Source: Flavitalea plasmicola
Lineage (GTDB): Bacteria; Bacteroidota; Bacteroidia; Chitinophagales; Chitinophagaceae
DNA length: 64,000 bases
Reading direction: 5' to 3'
NCBI RefSeq assembly: GCF_030546645.1
Contig: NZ_JAUOTO010000002.1
Coordinates: forward strand, 1-64,000
Shown here piece after piece: positions 1 to 8,676 of the stretch. The notes below the pieces were generated by a model. It was not told the DNA's origin, did not search any database, and saw only the letters and a program-made list of their open reading frames with translations. The translations under genes were made by a program, and so were the position numbers. The stretch's first letter is position 1. Each line of letters begins with the position of its first letter.

Positions 1-1020
1 ATCGGCAGTGCAGTGAAGACCAGCTATAACGGCGCTGATCTCAGCTGTGCTACTTCCACAGATGGTAAGATCACGGTAACCGCATCGGGCGGAACCGGCA
101 CGTTACAATACTCGGATAACAATGGCTCGACCTTCCAGGCCGGCAATATATTCAGCGGACTGGGAGCGGGCTCTTACCAGATCGTGGTGAAAGATGCCAA
201 TGGTTGTATCAGCTCAGCAACTTCAGTGACCATCACGGCACCGGCGGCAGTAACCATCGGCAGTGCAGTGAAGACCAGCTATAACGGCGCTGATCTCAGC
301 TGTGCTACTTCCACAGATGGTAAGATCACGGTGACTGCAAGCGGCGGAACCGGCACGCTACAATACTCGGATAACAATGGTTCGACTTTCCAGGCAGGCA
401 ATGTGTTCAGCGGACTGGGAGCGGGCACTTACCCGATCGTGGTGAAAGATGCCAATGGTTGCACCAGCTCAGCAACTTCGGTGACCATTACGGCGCCTGC
501 TGCTGTGACGATCGGCAGCGCGGTGAAGGATTCTTACAACGGCGCCGATCTCAGCTGTGCTACTTCCACAGATGGTAAGATCACGGTGACTGCATCGGGC
601 GGAACCGGCACGTTACAATACTCGGATGACAATGGTTCGACCTTCCAGGCCGGCAATGTGTTCAGCGGATTGGGAGCGGGCACTTATAAAATAGTAGTGA
701 AAGATGCCAATGGTTGCACCAGCTCAGCCACTTCAGTGACCATCACGGCCCCGACGGCGGTGACGATCGGCAGTGCGGTGAAGACCAGCTATCACGGAGC
801 CGATCTCAGCTGCGCCACATCAACAGACGGCAAGATCACCGTAACCGCATCGGGAGGAACCGGCACGCTGCAATACTCGGATGACAATGGTGCAACGTAC
901 CAGGCAGGCAATGTGTTCAGCAGTCTTGCCGCGGGAACCTATAAGATCGTAGTGAAGGATGTCAATGGATGCACCAGCACAGCGACGTCAGTGACCATCA
1001 CGGCTCCGGCTGCATTAACT
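1..1020 (+). repeat. Four tandem 255-bp coding repeats
   Basis: Units begin with ATCGGCAGTGCAGTGAAG or a close variant at 1, 256, 511 and 766. They keep a strict 255-bp period (85 codons). The first two are almost identical at the DNA level and the fourth is the most diverged. The array probably continues to the left of the window. Such arrays vary in copy number by recombination and often misassemble. Confidence 0.95.
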
Positions 1021-1878
1021 GCCATCTGTTCCAATAATAACAATGCGCTCTACTATGGCTATTCCGGCGATCAAACGTCAACGGTCACGGTGACACCTTC
1101 CGGTGGCGTAGGCCCATATAAAGTTACCATAACAATGAACCGACCCATGTTATGCAATCAGGTCAATGATGCCGGCGACGAATCCTGGATAGCCAGCGGA
1201 GGGACAACCGTTAACAACTCATGTCCTGTTAATCCCGGGCTGGCTACACTGATCCCTGCATCCACGGGTACCATCAGTTCGGGCTCGTATTCGACAACTG
1301 TTACGCTCATGGGAGATGCAGTTTTCACCTCGACCATCACCGATGCAAATGGATGTGTTACTACCTGCACCACCACGATCCAGGCTGAGGATGTTCGTTG
1401 CTTTGCAGGAACCAGCGGCGTTGCAAAAGTAACGTTGTGTCATAAGACGGGAAGCGCCAAGAATCCATGTGTGTCCATCTGTGTAGATCCGTCCGCCGTC
1501 CAGGAACACTTAGATCATGGAGATTTCTATGGCAAGTGTACTGCCAACTGCTTACCTCCTGCTTCGAGAACGATCACTGACCCAGGAACGGTGGGTGGGC
1601 AATCATCTTCGATAGGCAGCGTAACATCCGGCCGGCAGGTGATGACAGCCGATGTGATGCCTAATCCGACAGCGACCCATTTTACACTTCGCGTACAAAG
1701 CAGCAGCATGGAAGCTGTGGTAGTGAGAGTATTTGACATGGCGGGTCGCCAGGTCGAGCTCTTAAGAGGTGCAGCCGGTGGTTCATTCGAGTTCGGCAGC
1801 CGGCTGAAGCCAGGAATTTATATTGTTGAAGTTCACCAGGGAGATTATGCCAGGGTATTAAGGGTCGTAAAGATCTGA
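1..1878 (+). CDS. SprB-repeat adhesin-like protein, T9SS type A cargo (5' partial)
   Basis: The reading frame is open from base 1, so the start lies outside the window and 625 codons are visible. The first 340 residues are four 85-residue SprB-type repeats, each with the core DGKITVTASGGTGTLQYS and ending near TSVTITAP. A divergent domain and a cysteine/histidine-rich module follow (KVTLCHKTG ... NPC ... HLDHGD), a pattern common in secreted Bacteroidota surface proteins. The last 75 or so residues form a T9SS type A sorting domain (MPNPTATHFTLRV ... FDMAGRQ ... GIYIVEV). SprB-repeat proteins are surface adhesins, some used in gliding. Which one this is cannot be said without the N-terminus. 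Confidence 0.88.
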   Translation: MGSAVKTSYNGADLSCATSTDGKITVTASGGTGTLQYSDNNGSTFQAGNIFSGLGAGSYQIVVKDANGCISSATSVTITAPAAVTIGSAVKTSYNGADLSCATSTDGKITVTASGGTGTLQYSDNNGSTFQAGNVFSGLGAGTYPIVVKDANGCTSSATSVTITAPAAVTIGSAVKDSYNGADLSCATSTDGKITVTASGGTGTLQYSDDNGSTFQAGNVFSGLGAGTYKIVVKDANGCTSSATSVTITAPTAVTIGSAVKTSYHGADLSCATSTDGKITVTASGGTGTLQYSDDNGATYQAGNVFSSLAAGTYKIVVKDVNGCTSTATSVTITAPAALTAICSNNNNALYYGYSGDQTSTVTVTPSGGVGPYKVTITMNRPMLCNQVNDAGDESWIASGGTTVNNSCPVNPGLATLIPASTGTISSGSYSTTVTLMGDAVFTSTITDANGCVTTCTTTIQAEDVRCFAGTSGVAKVTLCHKTGSAKNPCVSICVDPSAVQEHLDHGDFYGKCTANCLPPASRTITDPGTVGGQSSSIGSVTSGRQVMTADVMPNPTATHFTLRVQSSSMEAVVVRVFDMAGRQVELLRGAAGGSFEFGSRLKPGIYIVEVHQGDYARVLRVVKI

Positions 1879-1921
1879 GAGGCCCACTCCCCATTTCGAT
1901 AGTCTCTTCGGGTAAAACCAA

Positions 1922-1951
1922 AGGCTCGCAAACCTCAGTGTTTGCGGGCCT
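1922..1951 (+). terminator. Hairpin after the SprB-repeat gene
   Basis: A 12-bp stem (AGGCTCGCAAAC pairing with GTTTGCGGGCCT, one G-T pair) encloses a 6-base loop. It lies 43 bases after the stop codon at 1878. There is no long T tract after it, so it could be a weak terminator or an mRNA-stabilising hairpin. Confidence 0.6.
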
Positions 1952-1990
1952 TGCCTATTGATCAGATCACACAATCTAAATCGTGTTGTT

Positions 1991-3145
1991 ATGAGAAAGA
2001 TCTTAAGATACGGGTTGGTGCTCCTTACACTCCCCTTTTTCCTACATTCTGCTCAAGGTCAGCCTGACCGTTTTGCCTATGCTGTCACAGCCCTTAACAA
2101 AGGGGGCAGCGAGTGGGTCGCCTTACGTAAACTGGATACCCAGACAGGGGAGTTCGGCGGCACATTGTTAAAAATGACTGACAGCAGTGTGGCGGCCATT
2201 GCTTACGACAGGAAGGCTCACCGGCTCTACTATGCTCCTATGAATACAGATCAGCTGCGCTGCATCGATCTCGCCACGATGAAGGTATATACTATCATGG
2301 AGCAATCCTTCAGCAAAGCAGGCAACTATAAATTTCAGCCTTCCAATCCTATCACACGGATGGTGATCGCTCCTGATGATTATGGATATACCATTACTAA
2401 TGATGGGAATCACCTGATCCGATTTTCGACCCATGCCACCCCCACCCTCACTGACCTCGGAGAATTGCTGGACGATCCGCTGAATAAAGAAATGACCATA
2501 CATAATCCCTGCGCCAACTCCGGCGGTGACATGGTTGCCGATGACGCCGGGCACCTGTATCTTATCAGCGCCAGCAACCGTGTATATAAGGTGGATATCG
2601 CCACCAGGATGACCACCTTTGTGGCAAGTATTTCCGGATTGCCGCAGCAATTTACCTCCAATGGCGCCGCTGTAGATGAGAATGGCAAATTGTTGATCAG
2701 CGGTTCGGGCTATGCGGATGCGTACTTTATCGTTGATCCTGCAACGTGGAATGCGTTGCCCTCTCCGCCAAATAGTAAGATCTATGGGAGCGCTGACCTT
2801 GCCAACAGCAATGTATTTCATACAAAAAACCCGACACCTCCTATTTTGATCTTAAATAAGTCATTGGACAGGCCCAGTAAGATCAAGGTCTTTCCGGACC
2901 CTGTCCTGTATGATGAAGTCAGCATTCAATTCAACGAGCTGCCGCCTGGCAATTACACCATCCAGCTGACCAATGTGTTGGGTAGAAAGGTAATACAACA
3001 AAAGGCCATCATCACCGAACCTGCACAGACCGAGATCATGTACATCCCGGGATATACGGCTCAGGGGCTTTACTATATTCGCGTCCTGAATGAAAACAAT
3101 ATCTTAGTGGGCACGCAAAAACTGGCGGTAACAAGAAGATGGTGA
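1991..3145 (+). CDS. Secreted protein with T9SS type A sorting domain
   Basis: 384 residues. The start at 1991 is preferred over an upstream in-frame ATG at 1958 because it puts a normal signal peptide (MRKILRYGLVLLTLPFFLHS, then AQGQ) at the N-terminus. The middle has repeated 'aspartate, glycine, tyrosine/leucine' strand patterns such as APDDYGYTIT and ADDAGHLYLIS, which suggests a beta-propeller. The last 80 or so residues (KVFPDPVLYDEVSIQF ... NVLGRK ... GLYYIRV) are a T9SS type A sorting domain. It is probably secreted or surface-bound. The ligand is unknown. It is convergent with the amidohydrolase gene, 9 bases away. Confidence 0.8.
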   Translation: MRKILRYGLVLLTLPFFLHSAQGQPDRFAYAVTALNKGGSEWVALRKLDTQTGEFGGTLLKMTDSSVAAIAYDRKAHRLYYAPMNTDQLRCIDLATMKVYTIMEQSFSKAGNYKFQPSNPITRMVIAPDDYGYTITNDGNHLIRFSTHATPTLTDLGELLDDPLNKEMTIHNPCANSGGDMVADDAGHLYLISASNRVYKVDIATRMTTFVASISGLPQQFTSNGAAVDENGKLLISGSGYADAYFIVDPATWNALPSPPNSKIYGSADLANSNVFHTKNPTPPILILNKSLDRPSKIKVFPDPVLYDEVSIQFNELPPGNYTIQLTNVLGRKVIQQKAIITEPAQTEIMYIPGYTAQGLYYIRVLNENNILVGTQKLAVTRRW

Positions 3146-3154
3146 CTTAATCTG

Positions 3155-4285
3155 CTATTGGGGGAAAGCAGATCTGTCCAGTCCGGGGATGATCCGGAGG
3201 GCATTCTTGTAATATACTTTTTTCAGCACTTCATCCGGCAGGGCCAGTCCGTACATCCGCCAAAAGGCATGGTACTTCTTATGGTAAGGAAAATATTCGT
3301 CGGCCGTCTCCAATACCCGGAAATAGGTGGCGTATTCCGAGGGTACCCAGGAATCCTTTCCGAAAAGGATCCTGTCCTGGTATTTAATAAAGAATTCCCT
3401 TGCCTGCCTGGGTTGTCTCCCCAGCTCTGCGATGATGGCGGCTATTTCGACATTTACATTCGGGCATTCATCCAACAATTTTCCCAATGAAGCGAGGTCA
3501 CCCGCCAGCCAGCCGAAATGGGCGGCAATAAATATGGTATTCCGATGGGCCCTGAATACATGGTGTTGCTCTTCGATGATGGTCTTCCAGGAAGCAGGAT
3601 CGGTATTTCCCCGTTTACGGTCGGGGTGGGTCTTCAGTTCCAGCCAGCGCTCGTTGTATTTGTCCATCGGATCCCAAAATGAGGCCGGGTCGGCGGAATG
3701 GATCAGTACCGGTATGTGAAGCGCCCCGCATTTTTCCCAAATCGGGTCCAGCCGGGGATCGTCCACAGGGATCCTTCTTCCCTGATCGTCTTTGAACTCC
3801 ATGCCCAGGTCTTTATAGATCTTTAATCCTTTCGCTCCATTATGAACGTCTGCTTCCAGTTCCGCCAGGGCGTGTTCGATCCAACCTTTTTGCCCAAAAT
3901 GTGCAAAGGAAATATTAGAGAACTGTATAAAGCGGCTGGGATAATGTGCCCGGATATTGGATTGCGCTTTCCTGAAATAAGTCGAATCCTGGACGTCAAA
4001 AAGGCCGTTGGTGTCTTTGTATCCCCTTCCGCTTAGGTTATTCATGACGGCCATATTGAGCTTATCCATTTCGCGGATCAACTCTGTCAGATCCTGTGAC
4101 GGCATGCTCCACTGATGGTTATGGATGTCGACAAACGGGTACTTAGCACGTATAAGGACATGCGCAGGAACGACCAGCGTGGATCTCGGGTCATATTCTT
4201 CGAAATCCATTTTTTGTGCGGTAGACAGGATTGGCGCAAAACAGGTGAGAAAGAAAAATAAGTTCTTCTTTATGACATGTAGCAT
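3155..4285 (-). CDS. Secreted amidohydrolase family protein (TIM barrel)
   Basis: 376 residues with a Sec signal peptide (residues 1-23, ending STAQ). The amidohydrolase-2 fold is shown by the metal-binding HxH in VDIHNHQ (H55, H57), a later histidine in PVLIHSADP, another in IFIAAHFGW, and the closing aspartate in ILFGKDSW. These are the positions that bind the active-site metal in this superfamily. Members hydrolyse or decarboxylate small ring compounds or lactones, but the substrate cannot be read from the sequence. It probably acts in the periplasm. It is a single gene, convergent with the T9SS protein gene on its left. Confidence 0.8.
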   Translation of the reverse strand: MLHVIKKNLFFFLTCFAPILSTAQKMDFEEYDPRSTLVVPAHVLIRAKYPFVDIHNHQWSMPSQDLTELIREMDKLNMAVMNNLSGRGYKDTNGLFDVQDSTYFRKAQSNIRAHYPSRFIQFSNISFAHFGQKGWIEHALAELEADVHNGAKGLKIYKDLGMEFKDDQGRRIPVDDPRLDPIWEKCGALHIPVLIHSADPASFWDPMDKYNERWLELKTHPDRKRGNTDPASWKTIIEEQHHVFRAHRNTIFIAAHFGWLAGDLASLGKLLDECPNVNVEIAAIIAELGRQPRQAREFFIKYQDRILFGKDSWVPSEYATYFRVLETADEYFPYHKKYHAFWRMYGLALPDEVLKKVYYKNALRIIPGLDRSAFPQ

Positions 4286-4312
4286 GGATTACTTTATTTG
4301 GCGGTAAATGTA

Positions 4313-4343
4313 ACAAAAAACCCCTGGTATAACCCAGGGGTTT
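4313..4343 (-). terminator. Intrinsic terminator of the citrate-binding-like lipoprotein gene
   Basis: A perfect 10-bp stem (AAACCCCTGG at 4318-4327, CCAGGGGTTT at 4334-4343) has the loop TATAAC. Read on the minus strand it is followed by six T residues. It lies 25 bases past the stop codon of the minus-strand gene ending at 4368, and it separates that gene from the amidohydrolase gene. Confidence 0.85.
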
Positions 4344-4367
4344 CATGACCGCAATGTCATTTGCCGA

Positions 4368-5120
4368 TCATTGACCAACAGGACCGTTCTTCCAGTATTT
4401 TACGTTTTTCCAACGGGTCTCAGACCTGGAGCCTGAGATATTATACACGCCGCACTTGAAATAATGTGTTGCCTTGCCGCGATCCGCAAAGGTCCCTTTC
4501 AGTACGCTGTTCAGGTAGACATAGATCTTGCCATTGTCAGCATCATGCTGTACGTTCACGTGGATCCATTTATTATAGGCGCTCGTCATTAGTGTCTCGT
4601 TATCGTACCGTTTGATGGTGCCGCCGCTTGCCGAATGAATTGTAAGCAGGAGGGACGTCGCATTGGTTACACCGCCGAATACCTGCATAATGTCCGTTCC
4701 GTCAGAGCCTGAAACAACGTATACATCGCCTTCAAACTGATGCCTTCCGGTGGTATAGTCATTTTGCATACGTAATTCCGAACGGGGCCCGGTGGTGCAG
4801 CCTTCGAATTGACAGGCATCTCCCTGGAGGATCCAAAAATGATGCTCCCCTCCGGAAACGCTGTAGCGGCTGGATTGAGGCAGGTTCCATGGTGTTTGTA
4901 TCGCATAGGTATAGGATGTTTGTGTCCATCCGCTGGTGGGGGCCGCAGCGGCGGCGCTTATTTGGGCGAAGCTGCTTTCTGAAGAAATCGGTTCGCTTCC
5001 CTGCAGTTGCGTTGCGTTCTTCCTGCAACTACCCACCAGAAGTGCGGGGAGCAAAAAAGCACATAAAATCCCCTGGGGGAGGAAAGGTCTCCCGCTGACA
5101 TTTGATCGTAAGATTTTCAT
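4368..5120 (-). CDS. Lipoprotein of the PL7-like jelly-roll fold, resembling plant citrate-binding proteins
   Basis: 250 residues. A lipoprotein signal is visible (hydrophobic segment, then lipobox LVGSC near residue 32). The mature part shows the order of motifs of the alginate-lyase-2 jelly roll: PRSELRMQ, IMQVFGG, WIHVNVQHD and YFKCGVYN. In true PL7 alginate lyases the second motif is QIH or QVH with a catalytic histidine; here it is QVF. The motifs IMQVFG, ATSLLL, NKWIHVNV, HYFKCGVY and ETRWKNVK recall, from memory, the plant vacuolar citrate-binding protein family, which shares this fold. A binding protein or an atypical lyase are both possible. The gene stands alone with its own terminator. 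Confidence 0.68.
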   Translation of the reverse strand: MKILRSNVSGRPFLPQGILCAFLLPALLVGSCRKNATQLQGSEPISSESSFAQISAAAAAPTSGWTQTSYTYAIQTPWNLPQSSRYSVSGGEHHFWILQGDACQFEGCTTGPRSELRMQNDYTTGRHQFEGDVYVVSGSDGTDIMQVFGGVTNATSLLLTIHSASGGTIKRYDNETLMTSAYNKWIHVNVQHDADNGKIYVYLNSVLKGTFADRGKATHYFKCGVYNISGSRSETRWKNVKYWKNGPVGQ

Positions 5121-5225
5121 TTGACAAGTTTTAATGATTAATAGTGAATATCACCATCAAAACTTAGAAATTCCCGGAGTAGTAATAAGCCGGACTTTGG
5201 CATTCTATTCAATTAAATTACCCGA

Positions 5226-5843
5226 TCAGCGAAGTGAGCAGTACATATCTATTTCTCCTGATAACTGCGTAGGCTTTCCGATGATCTGCCAATCAGCGTC
5301 CTTCCTTTCCACATACGCCAGCTTACCTTCAAAATGTCCTTTCACTCTCCTGGTCTTCCAGGGATTTCCCGCCTGCTGATCGTCAGTTACGGAGGTGATC
5401 ACCAGCGACAATGGTTGCAGACCAAGCTTCGGCGCCAAATAGGCGGCTCTCGAGGTGCTGACAGGGGGCATCGGAACTTTAATATAGGGTCCAAAAAGTA
5501 CCTCCTGTTGTTTTGTATCCATTCCATCCGCGCACTCCGAAGGATCTTTGCATGAGTATACCTGGTAGGTGCCGGCCTTAAGTTCCTTCATCAAACATGT
5601 TATGGCTAGCTGCAGGTCTTCTTTTTCGCTCATGACGCTCAGTGTCAGGTATTCCTGCCCCACATAGTTAAGGGACAGCACGGCGTCTTTGCCCATTGTG
5701 TAGTTTTTTCCGTCAACTGCAAGGGTTACCTTGTCCGGATTTTCGGCGCTTGCGCCAGATGTTGATTGGGAGCGTCCTTGTCCGCAATGGATACCTAGTA
5801 TTGCCAAAACGCAAAAGAAAGCGATTGCACGATTTTTTTTCAT
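5226..5843 (-). CDS. Hypothetical secreted protein
   Basis: 205 residues with an N-terminal hydrophobic signal segment (MKKNRAIAFFCVLAILGIHC). The cysteine does not sit in a good lipobox because a histidine is at -1. After a low-complexity stretch the protein looks all-beta. It has two further cysteines in SCKDPSECAD, which could form a disulfide. I do not recognise a family. It is divergent from the alpha/beta hydrolase gene, with only 38 bases between the starts, so the two probably share a promoter region. Confidence 0.65.
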   Translation of the reverse strand: MKKNRAIAFFCVLAILGIHCGQGRSQSTSGASAENPDKVTLAVDGKNYTMGKDAVLSLNYVGQEYLTLSVMSEKEDLQLAITCLMKELKAGTYQVYSCKDPSECADGMDTKQQEVLFGPYIKVPMPPVSTSRAAYLAPKLGLQPLSLVITSVTDDQQAGNPWKTRRVKGHFEGKLAYVERKDADWQIIGKPTQLSGEIDMYCSLR

Positions 5844-5881
5844 TTTGTAAATATATCATGAATTGCGTATTTTTCTATTCC

Positions 5882-6532
5882 ATGAACACACAATCCATAC
5901 AGCTGGAGGTTTCTCCGTCCATTGGCAAGGTTTCAGCGGAGTACATCGTCCCTGAAGCAAGTAAATGCATCATGACGCTGGCCCACGGAGCTGGCGCAGG
6001 CATGCATCATTCATTTATGACGGCGCTGGCTGCCTCACTTTCGGATGTTGGCATTGCGACGCTGCGTTTCAATTTCCCCTTCACGGAGCACAAAAAAGGG
6101 AGACCCGATACGCCTGCGGTGGCGCATCAGACAATAGCTGCCGCGATCTCGGAGGCGCATCAAACGTTTCCTTCCCTGCCGGTCTTCGCCGCGGGTAAAT
6201 CCTTTGGGGGGCGGATGACCTCGCAGTATATCGCGGCCAATCCCCCGCCGGAGGTCAAGGGTTTGGTTTTCTATGGATTTCCGTTGCACCCTGCCGGCAA
6301 GCCGTCTATCGACCGGGCTGCGCATTTAAAAGACGTAAAGGTGAGAATGCTTTTTTTACAGGGTACAAAAGATGATCTGGCGTCCTGGGACCTGATAGCA
6401 TCGGTGTGTTCGTCGTTACCGAAAGCAAAATTGGTGAAGATAGAGGGAGCCAACCACATGTTCAAGGCCGGCAAAGTGGATACGATGGCCTTGCTGGTTA
6501 ATGCGACCAATAATTGGATAGATAAAAAATGA
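5882..6532 (+). CDS. Alpha/beta hydrolase (KANL3/Tex30-like)
   Basis: 216 residues from the ATG at 5882. Longer in-frame extensions run into the divergent gene and add a non-homologous leader. Motifs in order: oxyanion-side loop AHGAGAGMHH, nucleophile elbow AAGKSFGGR with the catalytic serine, an acidic residue in QGTKDDLAS, and the catalytic histidine in EGANHMF. This combination is typical of the small cytoplasmic KANL3/Tex30-type hydrolases, related to dienelactone hydrolases. No signal peptide. The substrate is unknown. Confidence 0.8.
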   Translation: MNTQSIQLEVSPSIGKVSAEYIVPEASKCIMTLAHGAGAGMHHSFMTALAASLSDVGIATLRFNFPFTEHKKGRPDTPAVAHQTIAAAISEAHQTFPSLPVFAAGKSFGGRMTSQYIAANPPPEVKGLVFYGFPLHPAGKPSIDRAAHLKDVKVRMLFLQGTKDDLASWDLIASVCSSLPKAKLVKIEGANHMFKAGKVDTMALLVNATNNWIDKK

Positions 6533-6678
6533 TAATCCAAATATCTTTAGATTTTCTGTTTCCCCTCCCCCATTGTTTCCCGACTTATTAGCAGGCAGTA
6601 TGCAATCCCCGGCAGGCTGCACGGATGAGCAACGCACATCCGGCTTACGGAGTACTTTAACCATTAAAACTTGTTCTT

Positions 6679-7587
6679 ATGGCCTTGACCCAGTTCTGCG
6701 ATGTATTCGCGTCCTTTCACGAAAAAGGGTTCAATAACATTGTGACGGCCTTACAGCGTCAGCGGCCCTCCCTGTTTAATTACGGGACACAGGGGTATGT
6801 AAGCAATCCTTCCCTGTTGTGTTATAAGATCTTCCCGCAAAAAGTCGACCCCGAGGTCCTCACCCACCCCGATCCTGTGGTGAAGCTGCAGCAGCCCATC
6901 GCCATTCCCGGTTATGACGGTCCCTACGGACTCCAGTATTGCTTTCAGCTGGCCGAGCTGAGCATTGACTTTGCGCCCAATAACATCCACCACCTGCCCC
7001 CGGAATTAAACGGCCTGTTTGTGGATCAGTGTTTTTCCATCAAGGCCAGGGTTTGCGGCCAGATCAATTGCCCGGGATCAGATATCCTGACGAAGGTCAC
7101 CCCTGATCTACCGGCCTATGCACCTTCGTTGCCCGGGTCGAAGACCGGCAGAGGGGATCAATACCCCGGCCAAAATCCCAACAACGATCCCGCCTACCAT
7201 CCCGCCTCCGATCAGCCGAAGGCGTTGGTTCCCCTCATCCCCCTGCCCCTGAACAGGGAGAGCGACAATTGCTTTTGCGTGGATCTCTATGCCGTCTGCC
7301 GTCTGACGCGGGAAGGCAGCAGCGCAGATCCCGTGGTGGCCCTTTACCTCTCCGGCCTGGAGCTCGTGGATATCAAGCCGGACGGGCTGGAAAACAGCCT
7401 GGAATGTTTCCTGAAAACAACCCTGACCCTGGGTGTTTTCCCGAAAGTAAAGATCGCCATGAATGCCCTCGTGTTGCGGTTGAAGCATTTCCTGACCATC
7501 GAGCCTACGCCCATCAGCGTTAATGTGCCCCATAATCCCTCGATTGACAACGATCAGCTGAAGGTGTTTGTCACGCTTATACCATAA
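6679..7587 (+). CDS. Hypothetical protein, possible TULIP-like fold (first of three)
   Basis: 302 residues, no signal peptide or membrane segment. No family recognised. The N-terminus has an amphipathic segment with FHEKGFNNIVTALQ, echoed by AFNKLVYGAANAL and GFNNLICIAH at the same place in the next two genes. There is a proline- and glycine-rich, probably disordered loop around residues 140-180. The C-terminal strand pattern (NVPHNPSIDNDQLKVFVTL) resembles the final strand of TULIP lipid-binding proteins. That fold is only my inference. It forms a likely operon with the two genes downstream (gap 35 bases). Confidence 0.6.
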   Translation: MALTQFCDVFASFHEKGFNNIVTALQRQRPSLFNYGTQGYVSNPSLLCYKIFPQKVDPEVLTHPDPVVKLQQPIAIPGYDGPYGLQYCFQLAELSIDFAPNNIHHLPPELNGLFVDQCFSIKARVCGQINCPGSDILTKVTPDLPAYAPSLPGSKTGRGDQYPGQNPNNDPAYHPASDQPKALVPLIPLPLNRESDNCFCVDLYAVCRLTREGSSADPVVALYLSGLELVDIKPDGLENSLECFLKTTLTLGVFPKVKIAMNALVLRLKHFLTIEPTPISVNVPHNPSIDNDQLKVFVTLIP

Positions 7588-7622
7588 TACTCACCCATTT
7601 TCCCATCTTAAAATTACTTCGT

Positions 7623-8666
7623 ATGTCACATGTACAGGTAGCTGTCAACGAACGGGCCTTCAACAAGCTCGTCTACGGCGCTGCAAATGCGCTCTCGCAC
7701 GTAGCTCCCCTCCATTTCAATGGAAGCCTCGGCCCCTTTTCGCTGGACCTGCTGGTTGGTTTCAAGCTGATCCCCGGCAATATTGTGGATCTTACTTCCG
7801 CCGGCACCGTAGTGATCAATAAACTGGAGATCGTCTACGATCCCCTGGTCATAACCTTCGGCATCGATATAGGCCCTGTGGTCATTCCTCCGTATTGTGC
7901 CGACATTTTGGGATGGGAGGTCTGTACGCCCGAGATCCCCATCATCCCTACGACTGTCCACATTCCTGTCCCCATCGACCTCAGCGGACTGGTGGTCAGC
8001 TCCTACAGCGGGGAGTTTTCTCTCAGTACCTCCCTGCAAACCCTGGCCGCCAGGGCCGGTATGGGAAATCACCGTGCCCACGCCACGACGGACACAACCA
8101 ATGAGATACAGACCCATATCCTCTCTGTCCTTCAGAGCGCTACCTTCATTAGTTTATTACCTACTTCCACGCTCACCAGCATTGCCTCTCAATTAGCCGC
8201 CCTGGTGAAGAGCAATCTCGCGGATAAACAGCAGTTCTATTTGCACGAGATCCGGCAAAACATCAATCTCATCGATATCGGCGAGACGGTGAAGAACATC
8301 CTGAACGGCATCCTGGACAAGGTCCTGGACGCTATTTTCGGCTGGGTGCCTTCCAGTCTGCGGGACATTGCCAAAGCGCTCCTTGAACCCGTGATCGACG
8401 CCATTGGATTTGTGCTGGATCTTCCCAGTAACCTTACGTGGTGGCTGGAAGGGTTGCTGGGCACGAACCTGGGACTCTTAAATACGGTATTGGGCTTTGT
8501 AGAACAATTGCTGGGCGCCATCGTTCCCGTCTATCAATTCGAGAATCCCTATCCCGTCATCGAAGACAGCAGCGGTCTGATCCCTGTGCTGATCGGTGTC
8601 GAAAAGCTCTCCGCTGTCATCAACGACGATGAATTCGTCTTATCGACCAATATTAGTAATTCATAA
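7623..8666 (+). CDS. Hypothetical protein with long amphipathic helices, possible TULIP-like fold (second of three)
   Basis: 347 residues with no signal peptide. The first 130 residues look like beta strands (LEIVYDPLVITFGIDIGPVVIPP). Residues 150-310 hold several long amphipathic or hydrophobic helices (for example ILNGILDKVLDAIFGWV and NTVLGFVEQLLGAIVPV). The end has strands reading IPVLIGVEKL and NDDEFVLSTNI. Alternating strands around a hydrophobic helix, closed by a strand of this type, recalls TULIP lipid-binding proteins such as bacterial P47/OrfX. Membrane-active behaviour would be an alternative. The family is unrecognised and the fold is inference. Confidence 0.6.
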   Translation: MSHVQVAVNERAFNKLVYGAANALSHVAPLHFNGSLGPFSLDLLVGFKLIPGNIVDLTSAGTVVINKLEIVYDPLVITFGIDIGPVVIPPYCADILGWEVCTPEIPIIPTTVHIPVPIDLSGLVVSSYSGEFSLSTSLQTLAARAGMGNHRAHATTDTTNEIQTHILSVLQSATFISLLPTSTLTSIASQLAALVKSNLADKQQFYLHEIRQNINLIDIGETVKNILNGILDKVLDAIFGWVPSSLRDIAKALLEPVIDAIGFVLDLPSNLTWWLEGLLGTNLGLLNTVLGFVEQLLGAIVPVYQFENPYPVIEDSSGLIPVLIGVEKLSAVINDDEFVLSTNISNS

Positions 8667-8676
8667 AACATCAGTT

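Noticed and set aside
1..1020. Regular 255-bp repeats as a CRISPR array
   Set aside because: The units are coding, in frame and far too long, without short unique spacers.
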